Part shown: positions 21,425 to 32,758 of the stretch, piece after piece
How positions within the stretch are numbered: the stretch's first letter is position 1
How the letters are laid out: each line of letters starts with the position of its first letter
NCBI GenBank assembly: GCA_036872755.1
Contig: JAVHNS010000004.1
Span: 1,798,001 to 1,862,000, forward strand
Length of the DNA stretch: 64,000 nucleotides
Origin: Orbilia blumenaviensis
Lineage: Eukaryota > Ascomycota > Orbiliomycetes > Orbiliales > Orbiliaceae
Reading direction: 5' to 3'
The notes under the pieces: model-generated
What the model was told of the DNA's origin: nothing
What the model saw: the letters and a program-made list of their open reading frames with translations, nothing else
Database searches by the model: none
Position numbers and translations under genes: made by a program

Positions 21425-22191
21425 GGTCGTTACGTTGACTTTGTTTCTCGTACAGCGAGGGTCTAACTCTGTTCCCCTCAATGCCTCTTGACCTACATCT
21501 TCCTTGCCTTGAAGCTCTGTAGTGTTTCCGCCCACCCACTTCCATCCAGCGAAATGTACAACTCCCTTGCCTCGGAGCTCTGTGCATTTATCACCCGTCG
21601 CTTTATTTTACTTGCGACAGAACATGTATCTCCCTTGCATTGAACCTCTACAGTGTTTCCGCCCGATGCATGGTATAGACATCTCTCTGCTCTTCCACCT
21701 TTTGTTGCTTTTACACAGCACAGCGCGGCGTTATGCATTGCCTCGTTTCTTATGTTCTATTTTGTTTTCCTCTTCTTCGTCTCTTTAATTTTTTCCCCGA
21801 TTCTCTCCCTATTATTAACTTACTGTACTTATGTGTTGAGAAGTTCCCATCGGCGCTACTATAGGGTTGCTTTGGCATGGAACGCGTAGACGATATCTGT
21901 AGAGAATTTTAGCTCTGCTGTATTTAGATCTTCACCGACCTTTCAAAACTCCTTTGGTTTCGCCCTTAGGTTACTTATATCTGCTGCCACTTTTGACTCT
22001 AAGATTCGCCTCTCACGTTTATTACGAATTGTTGTAGAATGGGCCGTGGCACATGCAAAATGGACTTTTCCTTCAGTTATTATTATACACCCAACTCCCA
22101 AAATGACGATAGTATTAACATTTATACACGGTGATAAACATGTAAAAGCAGTAACGCCGTAATCCCCCGAAGATAGCGTAGAGCGGTTGTA
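21425..22191. other. Convergent intergenic region with degenerate tandem repeat
   Basis: Lies between the ribonuclease stop and the ketoacyl synthase stop. It contains three imperfect copies of a roughly 65 bp unit (21490-21668) and pyrimidine-rich sequence after it. No gene is supported. Confidence 0.5.
21490..21668. repeat. Three imperfect tandem copies of a roughly 65 bp unit
   Basis: The repeated cores are CCTTGCCTTGAAGCTCTG (about 21502), CCTTGCCTCGGAGCTCTG (about 21565) and CCTTGCATTGAACCTCTA (about 21633). Copies 1 and 3 also share AGTGTTTCCGCCC. The unit spacing is 63-68 bp. It lies in the ribonuclease gene's 3' flank. Confidence 0.7.
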
Positions 22192-23805
22192 TTAATCTTT
22201 ATACTTTGCAAAACAAAGACTAGCATTGGTTCCCCCAAAGCCAAAGCTGTTGCAAAGAGCCAAATCGACATTCACATGCTGTGCTGTGTTAGCCACGTAG
22301 TTAAGGTCGAAATCTTCGGGAGGGTCGCCGGGTTCGTCGAGATTCAATGTTGGTGGTAGTATTCCCTATCGATGCCGAATTAACCATTAGACATATCTTA
22401 TAGAGACTTACGATGCAGTCCGGATGAATATAAAACTTACCTCGTGGATCGCCATAATAGTCACAATACTCTCCACCGCCCCGGCAGCTCCCAAAAGATG
22501 CCCAATAGCCCCCTTAACACTCGAAACATTTACTTCCTCCGGCCTCCTCCCTCCCTCCCCAACAACTAACCTCCTAACCGCCGCATTCTCCGCCACATCC
22601 CCCAACTTCGTCCCTGTAGCATGTGCATTCACATAGTCTACCTTCCCAGGTTCAGCCCCCGCATCCCTCAATGCTGCCTTCATAGCCCTAAAAGCCCCAT
22701 CTCCATCCCCAGGTGGCGCCGTAAGATGCCACGCATCCCCAGAAAGTCCATATCCCTTAACTTCAGCATAAATCCTTGCCCCTCTTCTTTTCGCATGCTC
22801 CAGTTCTTCAACAACTAACACTCCAGCCCCTTCTCCCATCACAAACCCATCACGTAGTCTATCAAATGGCCTGGAGGCCTTTTCAGGCGTATCATTATAT
22901 CCAGTTGACAGCGCCCTAGCTCTTGCGAAACCCGCTATTGCAAGTGGATGAACGACGGATTCCGCACCTCCAGCAATCATTATATCTGCTGTTCCACGTT
23001 GGATGAAATATGAAGCGTCGCCGATGGAGTGTAGGCCTGTTGTGCAGGCGGTTGAGGCGGAATGGTTGGGACCTTTCATATTGTATTTCATGGAGACGTG
23101 ACCTGCGGCCATGTTTATGAGAAGGCGGGGGATTAGAACCGGGCTTACGCCGGCGTAGCCCTGAGTATATTGGTCAGATAAGAATATTTGAATTGTGGTA
23201 TGGGAATCCGGCTTACTTTATTTGTCCATTTTAAGGCGGTTTCGTAGACGTCTTCGAATGAACCTATTCCACTGCCGATACACACACCCTACCCAAAAAA
23301 AATCCATTAGTCACAATCCCCTCTATCAAGAATAAATATAAATAAACATATAAGAAATATATAACACATACCACCCTCTCAGCAACATCCTCCCCAAACC
23401 TCCCAGTCCCAAACCCCGCGTCCTCGAGCGCCTCCTTCGCAGCCATAATCGCATACTGCGAAAAAGTCGCAACTTTGCCTATATCCATCTCCCTCGCCGC
23501 TCTCTTCCTACTCCACTTGCTCGGCACGTCGTCAATGTCATCATTATTGACAGTGGGTACTAAAGCCGCGACTTTACAAGGAATCCGACTGAATGCGCCG
23601 TTTGCGAGCTCCGCAGTTGAGACGACACCACATTGGCCCTTTATTAAGTTGGTCCAGAAGTGCTTTAGGCCTATAATTATTTTTGTTAAAATTTGTAAGT
23701 TTTGTTATATTGGGGATATCGGAAGGGTGAATTTACGAGGGAGGGATGCATACCGACACCGAGGGGTGTGACACACCCGAGACCGGTAACTACGACCCGC
23801 CTCAT
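22192..23805 (-). CDS. CEM1: Mitochondrial 3-oxoacyl-[acyl-carrier-protein] synthase (beta-ketoacyl synthase, Cem1 type)
   Basis: The condensing enzyme of mitochondrial type II fatty acid synthesis, which makes the octanoyl precursor of lipoate. Five exons: 23754-23805, 23372-23670, 23217-23288, 22441-23160, 22192-22365, giving 438 aa. The KAS triad is visible: Cys in [14 protein letters not shown], His in [11 protein letters not shown], His in [11 protein letters not shown]. Other motifs are [15 protein letters not shown] and the terminal [12 protein letters not shown]. The start [16 protein letters not shown] is at the catalytic fold itself, so no cleavable presequence is seen. Either import uses internal signals or an upstream exon has been missed. 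The length (about 440 aa) fits mitochondrial KAS and excludes the giant cytosolic FAS. Confidence 0.93.
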
Positions 23806-24632
23806 GGGATACGTAATATAAAAACCCTTCCTCCTCCTCCTTTACTCTTGAATTATATAAGGCAATCAGTATACCTAGAATTGCTTAATGCAGGAGTCCG
23901 GAGGGTGCACTGTTCACTCGCGTTGTATTTTATGACTTCCAAAATGGGATTTTTGCGTTGTGTGAAGTTGCTTTGGACCTCGGGCGGATCTGACAAGAGG
24001 GAAACGAAAGACGAGACGAGACAGTTTTTGTCAGAGCAAGCTAATACATCTACAAACTTGGGGCTTTTTTTTTTTTTTTTTTTCCCTCTTTTTTTTTTAC
24101 GAAATTCTGGATGGATTAAAGAACTTTTCCATGGGGTTCAAAATGCCATTTGATATCCATTTTGTAAAATATCCCATTTCCATGGGTTGGTGGGCAGCGT
24201 TTAATGGTATTCTTCTGACCACCCGAAGCTGTCTGAAACTCCAAAGCCAAATCTATGTGCTTTAGAACTTAGCATTGTGACAAGTGGTAACGTCTTTTAT
24301 AAACAAATTATTTTGATAACGTGGAGACCGTAAGTTGTTTTCTTCTTGATAGCAGTATTATACAATAGTAAAATAAATATAGTAAACATAGTAATAATGG
24401 ATGCAGTGTGTATATGTAAGTGTGAGTGTGAGTGTGAGTGTGTGTCCCCGCCGATGAGAAAAAAACAAACAGAGAACGCCAACAAGGACCGAGGTTTCAC
24501 CATGCGGGCATGCTCCTACCAAAATATAACCAGAGGAAGAAAAAGAGAAAAAGTGTGGGCGCTAAAAAAGGGAAAATCATATAGACCGATGCAAGGGAAA
24601 AATAATCACAAGGCTATAATCAGGGTAGTCAA
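23806..24632. other. Intergenic region between CEM1 start and PEX26-like stop
   Basis: Promoter side of CEM1. It contains a long T tract (about 24065-24082) and a GTGTGA repeat run (24418-24444). No gene is supported. Confidence 0.5.
24418..24444. repeat. GTGTGA hexanucleotide repeat
   Basis: About four tandem units in non-coding DNA downstream of the PEX26-like gene. Confidence 0.8.
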
Positions 24633-26086
24633 TTAAACATAAGTCACTTTCATACCCATTCCGATCGTGGTCATAGTCTTCATCCATGCAAACATAAGAT
24701 ACCTCCACAATCTTGATCTGGCGCTCTTCTTGGCGAGCGCCCATACCAAAGCAAATATGAAGACAGCAGCCTGGATGGTCTTCTGTGCTCCAACGGAATG
24801 GTTGACGTATTTTACCAGTGTACCGGCAAAGTTTGAGGTCTGAGAGAAGATGTTCCTAGCCCGTCGTGGAGCGCCTGAAACAGTGGAAAGAGCATCGTCA
24901 GAGTCATCCTGGTACGGTCGTTGAGATCGAGAGCGCCGGCTAGCGGGTCGATAGTCAGAGGATGCGGTGCTACGAGCGGTGCTGCGCTTGCGGCTGCGCA
25001 TCGTGCCACTTTGTGACTTGTTATCGCCCTTCCGGACGGTAGAGCGGGAACGATTTTCGCTAGCACTGGCGGATTCTCGGAGACGTTCCTCAGCGAGTTT
25101 TGCCTCACGCTCGGCAGCTTCGGCAGCCATTCTCTCCTCCTCCAGTCTTCGGGCTTCCTGTTCTGCCTTCTCCTTCTGAAGTGCTTCCAGGGCGGTGAGA
25201 AAGTTCTAGTAGGCATTGTTAGCATGCCAAACACTATGTATTTGTGAACATCGATATTGCCATTCATACCTCCTTCTTGTCAACGTCCAGGAATGGACTC
25301 ATCTGACAGAACTCCCGAGCGTAGTCCCATTCATCGACCCGAGGCAGGACATGGAGAATATAAAGCTCCATAAGTTTGGTTCGCTGAGCGAGAGCTTTTG
25401 GGCTGTCGCTAGCCGATGGTAGCTCCGCGAGAGCAGCCTCAATGTGTTTCTGGGTAGTCTTTTGGTCATTTCCATGTGCGAGAACCAACATAACCCTGTG
25501 GCAAATGATTAGCCGTTTATTCAGGAAGTTTCGAGGAAACCATGATATTCGTGATTGGGACTCACAATGCAATGACGACGTCGGTATCGATCGGTCCCTC
25601 CCCCTTGTACGCGTCCTCGACTTCGTCCCAGATCAGACCGTTCCTGACTCTTCCGACAATCCGTCTCCAGTCCTGACCACCCCATATCCTCTTGCCTTCC
25701 TCCGGCGACATTTTAACGGCAGCATCGAAGATTGCGAAATAGAGACTCCAGACTTTAACTCTGGTCGCCCGCTGGGTCGATTCGCTAGCGGCATCTCTCA
25801 AAGCGGGTCGCAACACAGCGAGGGCATCGGCCATCTGACGCGTTAAAAAGAAATTGGCAGCCTCTTTGTACGACCGCGAGGCCGCTATGTTGGAAGCCGA
25901 CATGGTGGAAGATTTGGAGGTATGAGAAGATGGGATACTAGCACTGGACTCCATGAAGTCGGAATGATATCCCGAACCTCGCTCGGGACTGCTGCTGCTC
26001 TGGTAGCCATTTACTTGGTTGACACGCGGACGGTGGATGTTGAGAGGTCGGTCTTCGAGGCCGTTGATGGCTGGTCTGTTGTCCAT
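24633..26086 (-). CDS. PEX26: Pex26-like peroxin, tail-anchored peroxisomal membrane protein
   Basis: Pex26 (Pex15 in yeast) anchors the Pex1/Pex6 AAA complex on peroxisomes for receptor recycling. Three exons: 25566-26086, 25270-25495, 24633-25205, giving 439 aa. The N-terminal about 65 residues are Ser-rich. A helical repeat-like region follows (SYKEAANFFLTRQMADAL, then WDYAREFCQMSPFLDVDKKENFLTAL), then an acidic/basic coiled coil (EALQKEKAEQEARRLEEE) and an Arg/Ser-rich linker. Near the C-terminus is a hydrophobic segment (IQAAVFIFALVWALA) with basic residues after it, and a second weaker hydrophobic stretch to the end. I assign it from resemblance to filamentous-fungal Pex26 proteins (the MSPFLD region and tail anchor). 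The family is weakly conserved, so confidence is moderate. Confidence 0.7.
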
Positions 26087-27036
26087 GTTGGAGTGGCTGA
26101 AAGCCGGACTCGGCGTGACTAAGTGACTAGGAAGAAGAGAGGATGGTCTATTCTGCGCGTGACTTGGTGATGAAAACGGCGGGATGGTATTTCAAACACG
26201 GAGCCGGATTTGCGATGAAGTAATGATAATACCGGGTACCGAATACCGAATCGAATCGAATATCAGCCGAATAGTCACTTACGGTCCGGATAGGTAGAAT
26301 GAACGAATGTTTGACTGATTGATGGATGAATGGACGGATGAAGGAACGAACGGTGGTCGGGATGGAAGAATTAATTTAATTAATTTGAGTAGGGAGAAGA
26401 TGGGTAACTTTAGTTCGTTAATTAAAATTTACTGCTGCTACTTCTTTATTGGGGGGTTCCTGAGATAAAGGGAGGTTTTCGGATAGGAGCGAGGGGCCCT
26501 CTTTTTTTCTGCTCTCTCTCCCTCTCTCCTGGTTGTTTTGGACGAGGGGGCTGGACGGCAATGGCTAACTATGGCAATGGCTATGGCTATTGACTGGATC
26601 TCTCTATGGCCATGGCAATAGCAGGCAAAAAAGCACGTCGGGCGCACATGTGGCAGAACAACCTCTCCCGCTGGCAGCAGAGGGAGGATGTGGGTGTGTG
26701 TGTTGTTGATCGGCCTGCCCGCGCTGCACTGGTGCCGAGGCTCTGTCTGACCTGGAATTAATGACCTGGCCTGGCTACGGACCAGCTGCCGCATTGATGT
26801 TCCCGCTCCCTCATTTGTCAAGGGAAAAATCGCCTTTTAGCCTCGGTTGCCCCGACTGCGACTCAACTGCATGTAATTGACTTTCAAAACACCATCCCTG
26901 GCCCTATCAATATTTATTTACTTGGCTTGTATTTATATCTGCCCAGACGCTTACTTAATCAATCGATCGTATATACAACGAGACTAATATCGTATACAGC
27001 TCTAGGGTACTTAGGTAAACTTCAATTATAGTATCC
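26087..27036. other. Intergenic region upstream of the PEX26-like gene
   Basis: 950 bp. It contains low-complexity stretches (ATGGCTATGG-type repeats around 26560-26620, CT-rich at about 26500-26530). The open frames are short and unrecognised. It probably carries the PEX26-like promoter and the 3' flank of the GTPase gene. Confidence 0.5.
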
Positions 27037-28697
27037 TCACGAGCTGGCCCCTCCACAACACAACCCGATCAAAAACAAGATACCAAAAATCCATATAACC
27101 ACACCGATCAAGCCTAAAACCCAACTCCCCTCCTCCTCCTTCTTCTTCCGCTCCTCCTCAGCCGCTTTCTGTCGTTGTATCTGTTCGTCTAGTCGACGCC
27201 GGAGCGACTCGTTAGCCTTCTTCAGATCGTTAATTTGGTACCTCAGCTGTTGTTTCTCATGCACAACTATCGTAAGCTGCTCATTGAACAGTTTGGCTTG
27301 TTTCGCAGCTTCGCCCTTGAGCTTCTCCATCTGCTCCTCGATATTCTGTTTCTCTTTCTGCGAACTGGTCTTCCATCGCTCTTCCAACTCCCTCATCCTT
27401 TCCTCGGCCGCACTCTTCGCATCCTCTTTATCCTTCTTCAATCGCGTGATCTCATCGTTAAGAAAAGCCATATTGGAATCTAACTTGCCCTCCAAAACTT
27501 TCAATCCCACTGTGACAACCCCACCAGCATCAGTGTCGCCAAACTTCATCTTCTTATTAACCATCTCGTCCACAATCTTCACTACCACAGGTTTCCTATC
27601 GAGGATTTCTTTTACAATCCGTTCTGCTGATTTTCGTGACCCGTCGTGTCGCAGAATCTTGGATCCTAATCTTATCATATAACCCCAAAATGTTTGCTGT
27701 AACTCCTGCTCACGCTTTACCTGGTCGCCATTGAAAAATCTTCGCCAGTGGGTTGTTACCAGCACTATATTCTGCATTGACTGCTCTCCTACTAGTTTCT
27801 GGAATGTCCGTAGGCTCTATATATTAAAATGCCACAAGGTCAGTAAAAACACAAATACCAGTAAATTATATAATGAGAGTAAACATCATTCCAGGAGGAA
27901 AAATCTGGTTCAAATCACCCACTTTATGTGATGTCCCGCCCATCTTCTCTTTCGAAACATCGTGGACATATATGATACCTGTCAAAGGCCTGGCGCTGTT
28001 ATATATTGCTGCCAGTTCCTTCGTCAGACCCTCCAATATTTCAAAATCGCTCATGTAGGAATCGTCGAAACCCGGTGTATCAAGCATATAGAACCCCTTC
28101 GATCCCACTACAGCCGAGTACCACGCCACCTCCTTCGTAGCTATTTTCAACCGCATCTGTCAGTGATCCAGTCCCTTGATGGTTTGTATTGCTACAATAT
28201 ATAAAGTAGTAGGTATGATCAAGCATACTTGAATTCAGGGTATGGCCAACCTTAGGAAATGCCCCACTACTGTTCCGTCCACCTAAGGCTTTTATAAAGC
28301 TTGATTTTCCAGCCCCAGTCTCTCCCATGATAGCTATTATCGGACTCGATGGTGTAAGTCCAGCCACTGGTCCACTTTTAAATGATGACATAGACCATAA
28401 AATTCCCAAAACCACTACAATGGCTCCAACTATGAGGGGTCTGACGGTACCAACGTCATTATATTTTTCGAACTTCCACGCCGTACCCGTCGGTTTCGGC
28501 TCAGGCGCCGGCACAGCTGATCCCAAACCCGAAGTCTCATGCTCGCTCTTAACCCTAGAATTCTCAGGAAAGCTTCTTTGAGAGCTCATAGTCTCTGTCC
28601 CTATTATCGTACCACCAACGCCCTCTGTCTCCGTTGACTTCAGATTCGGCACAAATCTTCGCCATCTAGGCGCCCTAGGTCGTGTTTGATCCTCCAT
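27037..28697 (-). CDS. Membrane-anchored P-loop GTPase with coiled coil (AIG1/Toc34-like G domain)
   Basis: Three exons: 28229-28697, 27923-28140, 27037-27816, giving 488 aa. The domains in order are a basic, disordered N-terminus (about 1-85), a hydrophobic segment (PLIVGAIVVVLGILWSM), and a G domain with G1 GETGAGKSS, the HTLNSTTKEVAWY switch region, G3 LDTPGFDDS and TTHW in the G4 position. A long coiled coil follows (about 340-460, with Lys/Glu-rich EERMRELEERWK and QINDLKKANESL). A second hydrophobic segment (VLGLIGVVIWIFGILFLIGL) lies just before the C-terminus. TTHW instead of NKXD is typical of the fungal AIG1-like G-domain proteins. Both ends can insert into a membrane, so the protein may form a loop on one membrane or bridge two. 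The biological role is unknown. Confidence 0.82.
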
Positions 28698-29568
28698 CTC
28701 CGCGGCATCAGGTGACCAGTTTTCTACGGTCCCTGGGGTTTTTGAGGAAATACTTTCGTTTTGCGAGGACCATATTGATGTGAGGGCGCTGTACAGAGGC
28801 GAAGATTCGGTAAACGTGCTCTTACGGTTGGTATTCGATATTGCTACTTCTTATTCAATATAATATATTCTGGCTAGGACCTTATATTTTTAAAAGAAAA
28901 GCCGTTTGTGTCAACATTCAGGCGCGAGCACGCGCGCAAATTCCAACAATTATAAATCGGGAGTATTGATGGCACTAGAACCCGAGAATCAAAGAGCTAG
29001 GTAGAAAAATTATAATGAACCGACCATCGAGGACACCGTAGCTATTGTATCGTGCGGCATACTACTAGTATATATACTTAGGTGAAGAGGGCACGCACGA
29101 TCAAAATCCTGTTTTCTCGCATATGCGCATTGCCTCCGTACGCAATGGACGGCTTCAGCTCAGTTAGTTCTACTCTGCGGGGTCCGCGCTGGGCGCATGC
29201 ACTGTTGGAAAGTGAACAGCCTCGTGGGATTTTCAACACTCCATCCCGCGCTCTAACCGGGCTATCGCTGCAGGCCAAGATGTTTAGCGTTCCTGGGGTG
29301 CGATAACACTAGCTAAGCTCGGAGATATAATACTGCGCTTTTGGATGTACTGTACGACCATCGTCAACACGCAGGATCCAGGCCATACCGTGGTATCACA
29401 TCAAAGGTTCTGATTCAAATTCGTCGTTTTATAAAGAATTTGATACATACCTATCACAATGCAAATATAATGATTCCAATGCTGATATTCTTTATATAAT
29501 CTCAATGCAACTGTATCGTCAATTATACCCATGACTATCGTTATACTGCAAAGTTAAACATAAGTAAA
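28698..29568. promoter_or_regulatory. Divergent promoter between the GTPase and F-box genes
   Basis: 871 bp between divergent starts. No strong motif repeat or coding region is seen. Confidence 0.4.
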
Positions 29569-30537
29569 ATGACACTCAAGCGAACCCTTACCCACCTCCT
29601 CAAGCTCATTGACAATAAGAAGCTATCCAAAGAACCAATAAACCCCCCAAAACTAAATATCCTCTCCCTTCCCACCGAACTTCAAGCCCAAATTCTCTTC
29701 TTCCTACCCCTTTTCGACCAGATATCAGCCAGCCAAGTATGCCTGCTGTGGCACAACATCCTGCTAGAAGCATCCTACAGCAGATACCCGATAAGCTCAA
29801 ATCCAGCTCTCCCGTCTATTCACCAAATAATCGGTGGACCACTACAGCCCTCACTATTCGAAGAAACTTCATCTTTCTGGATATCATGCACTCTCAAGAA
29901 GTGGAGGGTTACTAAATACGAATACGCCGAATACAACAACGATGGTAACGGAAAACCACTCTTAAGAATTATAGATATCTCCAAACATGAGTTTCTAGAC
30001 GAGCCGATATTATCACCTTTCACTAAAATTGGTTATTCGCCACGGATGGGAAGGTTAAAGCATGCGGATAACTACAAAGGCAAACACACTTATGGTTTTG
30101 AGGAGAGTGGTAGAAACGGAGTATCTGCCCAAGACGGCGATACTTACCTCCCATACTTCCCGTACCATCCGACTGTCGCATCTGCTAAAGCCGAGGAAGG
30201 CGATATCGGAGTTCACGAATGTCCATCAGTATGCATGATGGAAGGGGTTGGCGATTCTGGCATCCTCATGTGGGAGAAAAGATTTAATCTGACAGAGGGC
30301 CTAACCGTTCGAGATGCGATCGAGAAAGTTGTAGAAAGCTTGAATATTCGGTATGAATACCAAGAGGTATCCATGCGGAAGAAGAGAGAAATGAGGATCA
30401 GAATGATTCATTACGGATCAGAGGGGAACTATTTTGGTTGGAAGTTCGAGTTTAGATTGATACTGCCAGCAGGGGAGGCGAAGAAACTTAAAAAGTTCAT
30501 GGATGAAGGCCTGGGTGTGCAATATTGGATACCTTAG
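29569..30537 (+). CDS. F-box protein
   Basis: A single exon of 322 aa, unusual here because most genes have introns. The F-box lies at about residues 29-65: LNILSLPTELQAQILFFLP, then QISASQVCLLWHNILLEA. This fits the Skp1-binding fold of SCF ubiquitin ligases. The remaining 250 residues contain no repeats (neither WD40 nor LRR) and I recognise no substrate-binding domain. Fungal genomes have many such F-box proteins of unknown target. It is divergent from the membrane GTPase gene. Confidence 0.8.
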   Translation: MTLKRTLTHLLKLIDNKKLSKEPINPPKLNILSLPTELQAQILFFLPLFDQISASQVCLLWHNILLEASYSRYPISSNPALPSIHQIIGGPLQPSLFEETSSFWISCTLKKWRVTKYEYAEYNNDGNGKPLLRIIDISKHEFLDEPILSPFTKIGYSPRMGRLKHADNYKGKHTYGFEESGRNGVSAQDGDTYLPYFPYHPTVASAKAEEGDIGVHECPSVCMMEGVGDSGILMWEKRFNLTEGLTVRDAIEKVVESLNIRYEYQEVSMRKKREMRIRMIHYGSEGNYFGWKFEFRLILPAGEAKKLKKFMDEGLGVQYWIP

Positions 30538-32758
30538 ACTGAATCATGACACTACGACTTGTTGATATTTGTCCTGAACGCTATTCAAACATATATTGGC
30601 CTAGCTCTTCAGCGTTATGCTATCTTATAATACCCTGATCCGAAGCGAAATATAATATACTAGTGTTAAAATACCACACGCAACTCGTATACAAGACGAA
30701 TAAATGAACTCAACCTACCCAAAGTTGTCTACTCGGGCATAAGGTTACATTTGATAAAATGTATTTTATAAATATCAAGGGGGGAAATAAAATATTGTAA
30801 CTTATTAGAGTAATTCTACTCAATATCCAGATACCAAACACAGCCTGTTCATACCCTCGCTAAATCTGTTAGATGCAGTTAGCTAGTGGCCTAAAACAGG
30901 ATAATCGCATGCTCTCCTAATTGAGGTACTCATAAGCCATACGACGGGCTTTCCTGCAAAACAAAATACTACACAGTAGCATTAATATATAACCAAGCGA
31001 TACCACCCCCGTTTCCCAGTCTACAAGCATCAAACTAATAATTCATAGAATGTGCGGTAAGTGAAGGGGTATAATACCCGCCATCTTTCTTCCCATTTCC
31101 CATCTAGAATTTTACGAATTGATTGACTCCATCACCAGACTTGCAGTTTGCGGCGAGGATGGTGATGGTGAGAGCGAGGGCTTTGAGTTTCACTTTTTTA
31201 TTCTCCTCTTTAACTGTTTAAATCCTTTTAATGCTAAGCTAGATATATTAGTTAAAGTATACACAGTTTCAATGACCCCGCACCTTATGGTTAAAACCTT
31301 TAAAAATAGTAGGTATAGAGTATCATTCTGAAGTAGAGGTGCCAAGGCTAGCTTCCCTATAGCTAGACTGGTTTGGTGTCTTGTGGCAATTGAGAAAACG
31401 AACATATCATCCCGCTCTATTTATGCTTGAAAGGGGCTACTGACCATAGGAACGATATAACCATGCCTAGACTTCAACCTGAATACTTCAGAGCCTTAGG
31501 TTCTCTTAGCCTCGATAACTAGGTAGGCACTCCCCAGCTACTCCCGCCCCTACTTCCCACCGGGTCTCCTCCACTAGTTGCCCCGAACAACGGGTATTCC
31601 TACCAAAACCGTACACTGCGCAGTAGCTCCGACGCTAAGCTGTGTGACTACCTACCATTCTCCGGTATGGTGCCCTCTACACCTGGATTCGGCAATAGAG
31701 ACAGTAGCAGTGCCGCCGTACCATACTGCAAAACGGAATGGGTCTCGACGGGGAACCGGAGAGATGGGCGTTTTTCCACTAGGCCTTATCGTGTAGCTTA
31801 ATGAGGAGATGAAGATATTCCTCGGAGATGCATCTGGAACTTGGGATATTTCCAATTGGCTGGTTCACAAGTCAAGTGCGAACACCGTACTGCGTTTACG
31901 ATAATATATATACCGCAGTTTGGTTTGACTAGGGCTCCGGAGCCGAGGCCGGATGATCGTATACCAATATGACCGGTCTCTCAAACTCTAGCCCGAGCCG
32001 AAACTATACACTATTTTACAACTCGCATTGGTATATAAAACGGACTATTATAGGATATTCTCATGGTAGCTGTAAATCGCTATGATGTGACACTTACATC
32101 CAAGCGAGGTCATGGGAAAATATTAGGGATAATGTATTACATCTACAAGAAGCTATACCAACAACAGGTTAGACTTCCCGTTGCTACATTATAAACCGGA
32201 ATTCGGGATCTAGCAAGCCCTGCAGAAAAGGACTTTACTTTACTTGTCATAGATTAGCAAAAAGTAGAGAAAAAAATATATTTATAAGAAAAATAGGATT
32301 GTTTTTGGTAAACAGCTATGATATTCCGAAGTGATGTTGCATTTTAAAATCCAATACCAACACGCTATCACCACTAATTTGAACAAGAAGCATATGAGAG
32401 AATCCCATTACTAATATCGTACAAAGCCCGTCTATGGCGCCTGAACAGAATGGGTATGATATGCACACCGAATCGAAATAGAGGAGGACATCCATAAAAT
32501 ACCTAAACGCCCGCTGAGTAAAATACAATCTAAACCATCCCCTGAACGCCACCAAAACTATGCATCCTTAGAAAAAAAAAACCCTTGAAAAAGTGCGAGA
32601 CGCGTAAAAGTAGATGAGAAGCGAAAAATGTTGAACACCATAGAGAGAAGATATGACATGCAGCCGCGACTACTGCGGAAAGGAATATTACCTCGCGACC
32701 CTCGAAGCGCTGTACCGAAGGCATACTAGATTTAAGACGTTTAAGCAAAAACATAAGA
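30538..32758. other. 2.2 kb gene-free region
   Basis: AT-rich on the left, more balanced composition around 31540-31830. The open frames are short and unrecognised. The right part is probably the SGF73 3' UTR. I see nothing that can be named. Confidence 0.5.

Noticed and set aside
31046..31331. Possible small spliced gene starting ATGTGCG|GTAAGT at about 31048 and joining the open frame after CATCTAG at about 31108
   Set aside because: The splice signals look good, but the product (about 76 aa) has no recognisable feature and the second half reads like translated AT-rich non-coding DNA.
31578..31855. Overlapping open frames on both strands in a locally GC-richer patch
   Set aside because: Neither product resembles a protein family, and no splice context or repeat structure supports a gene.
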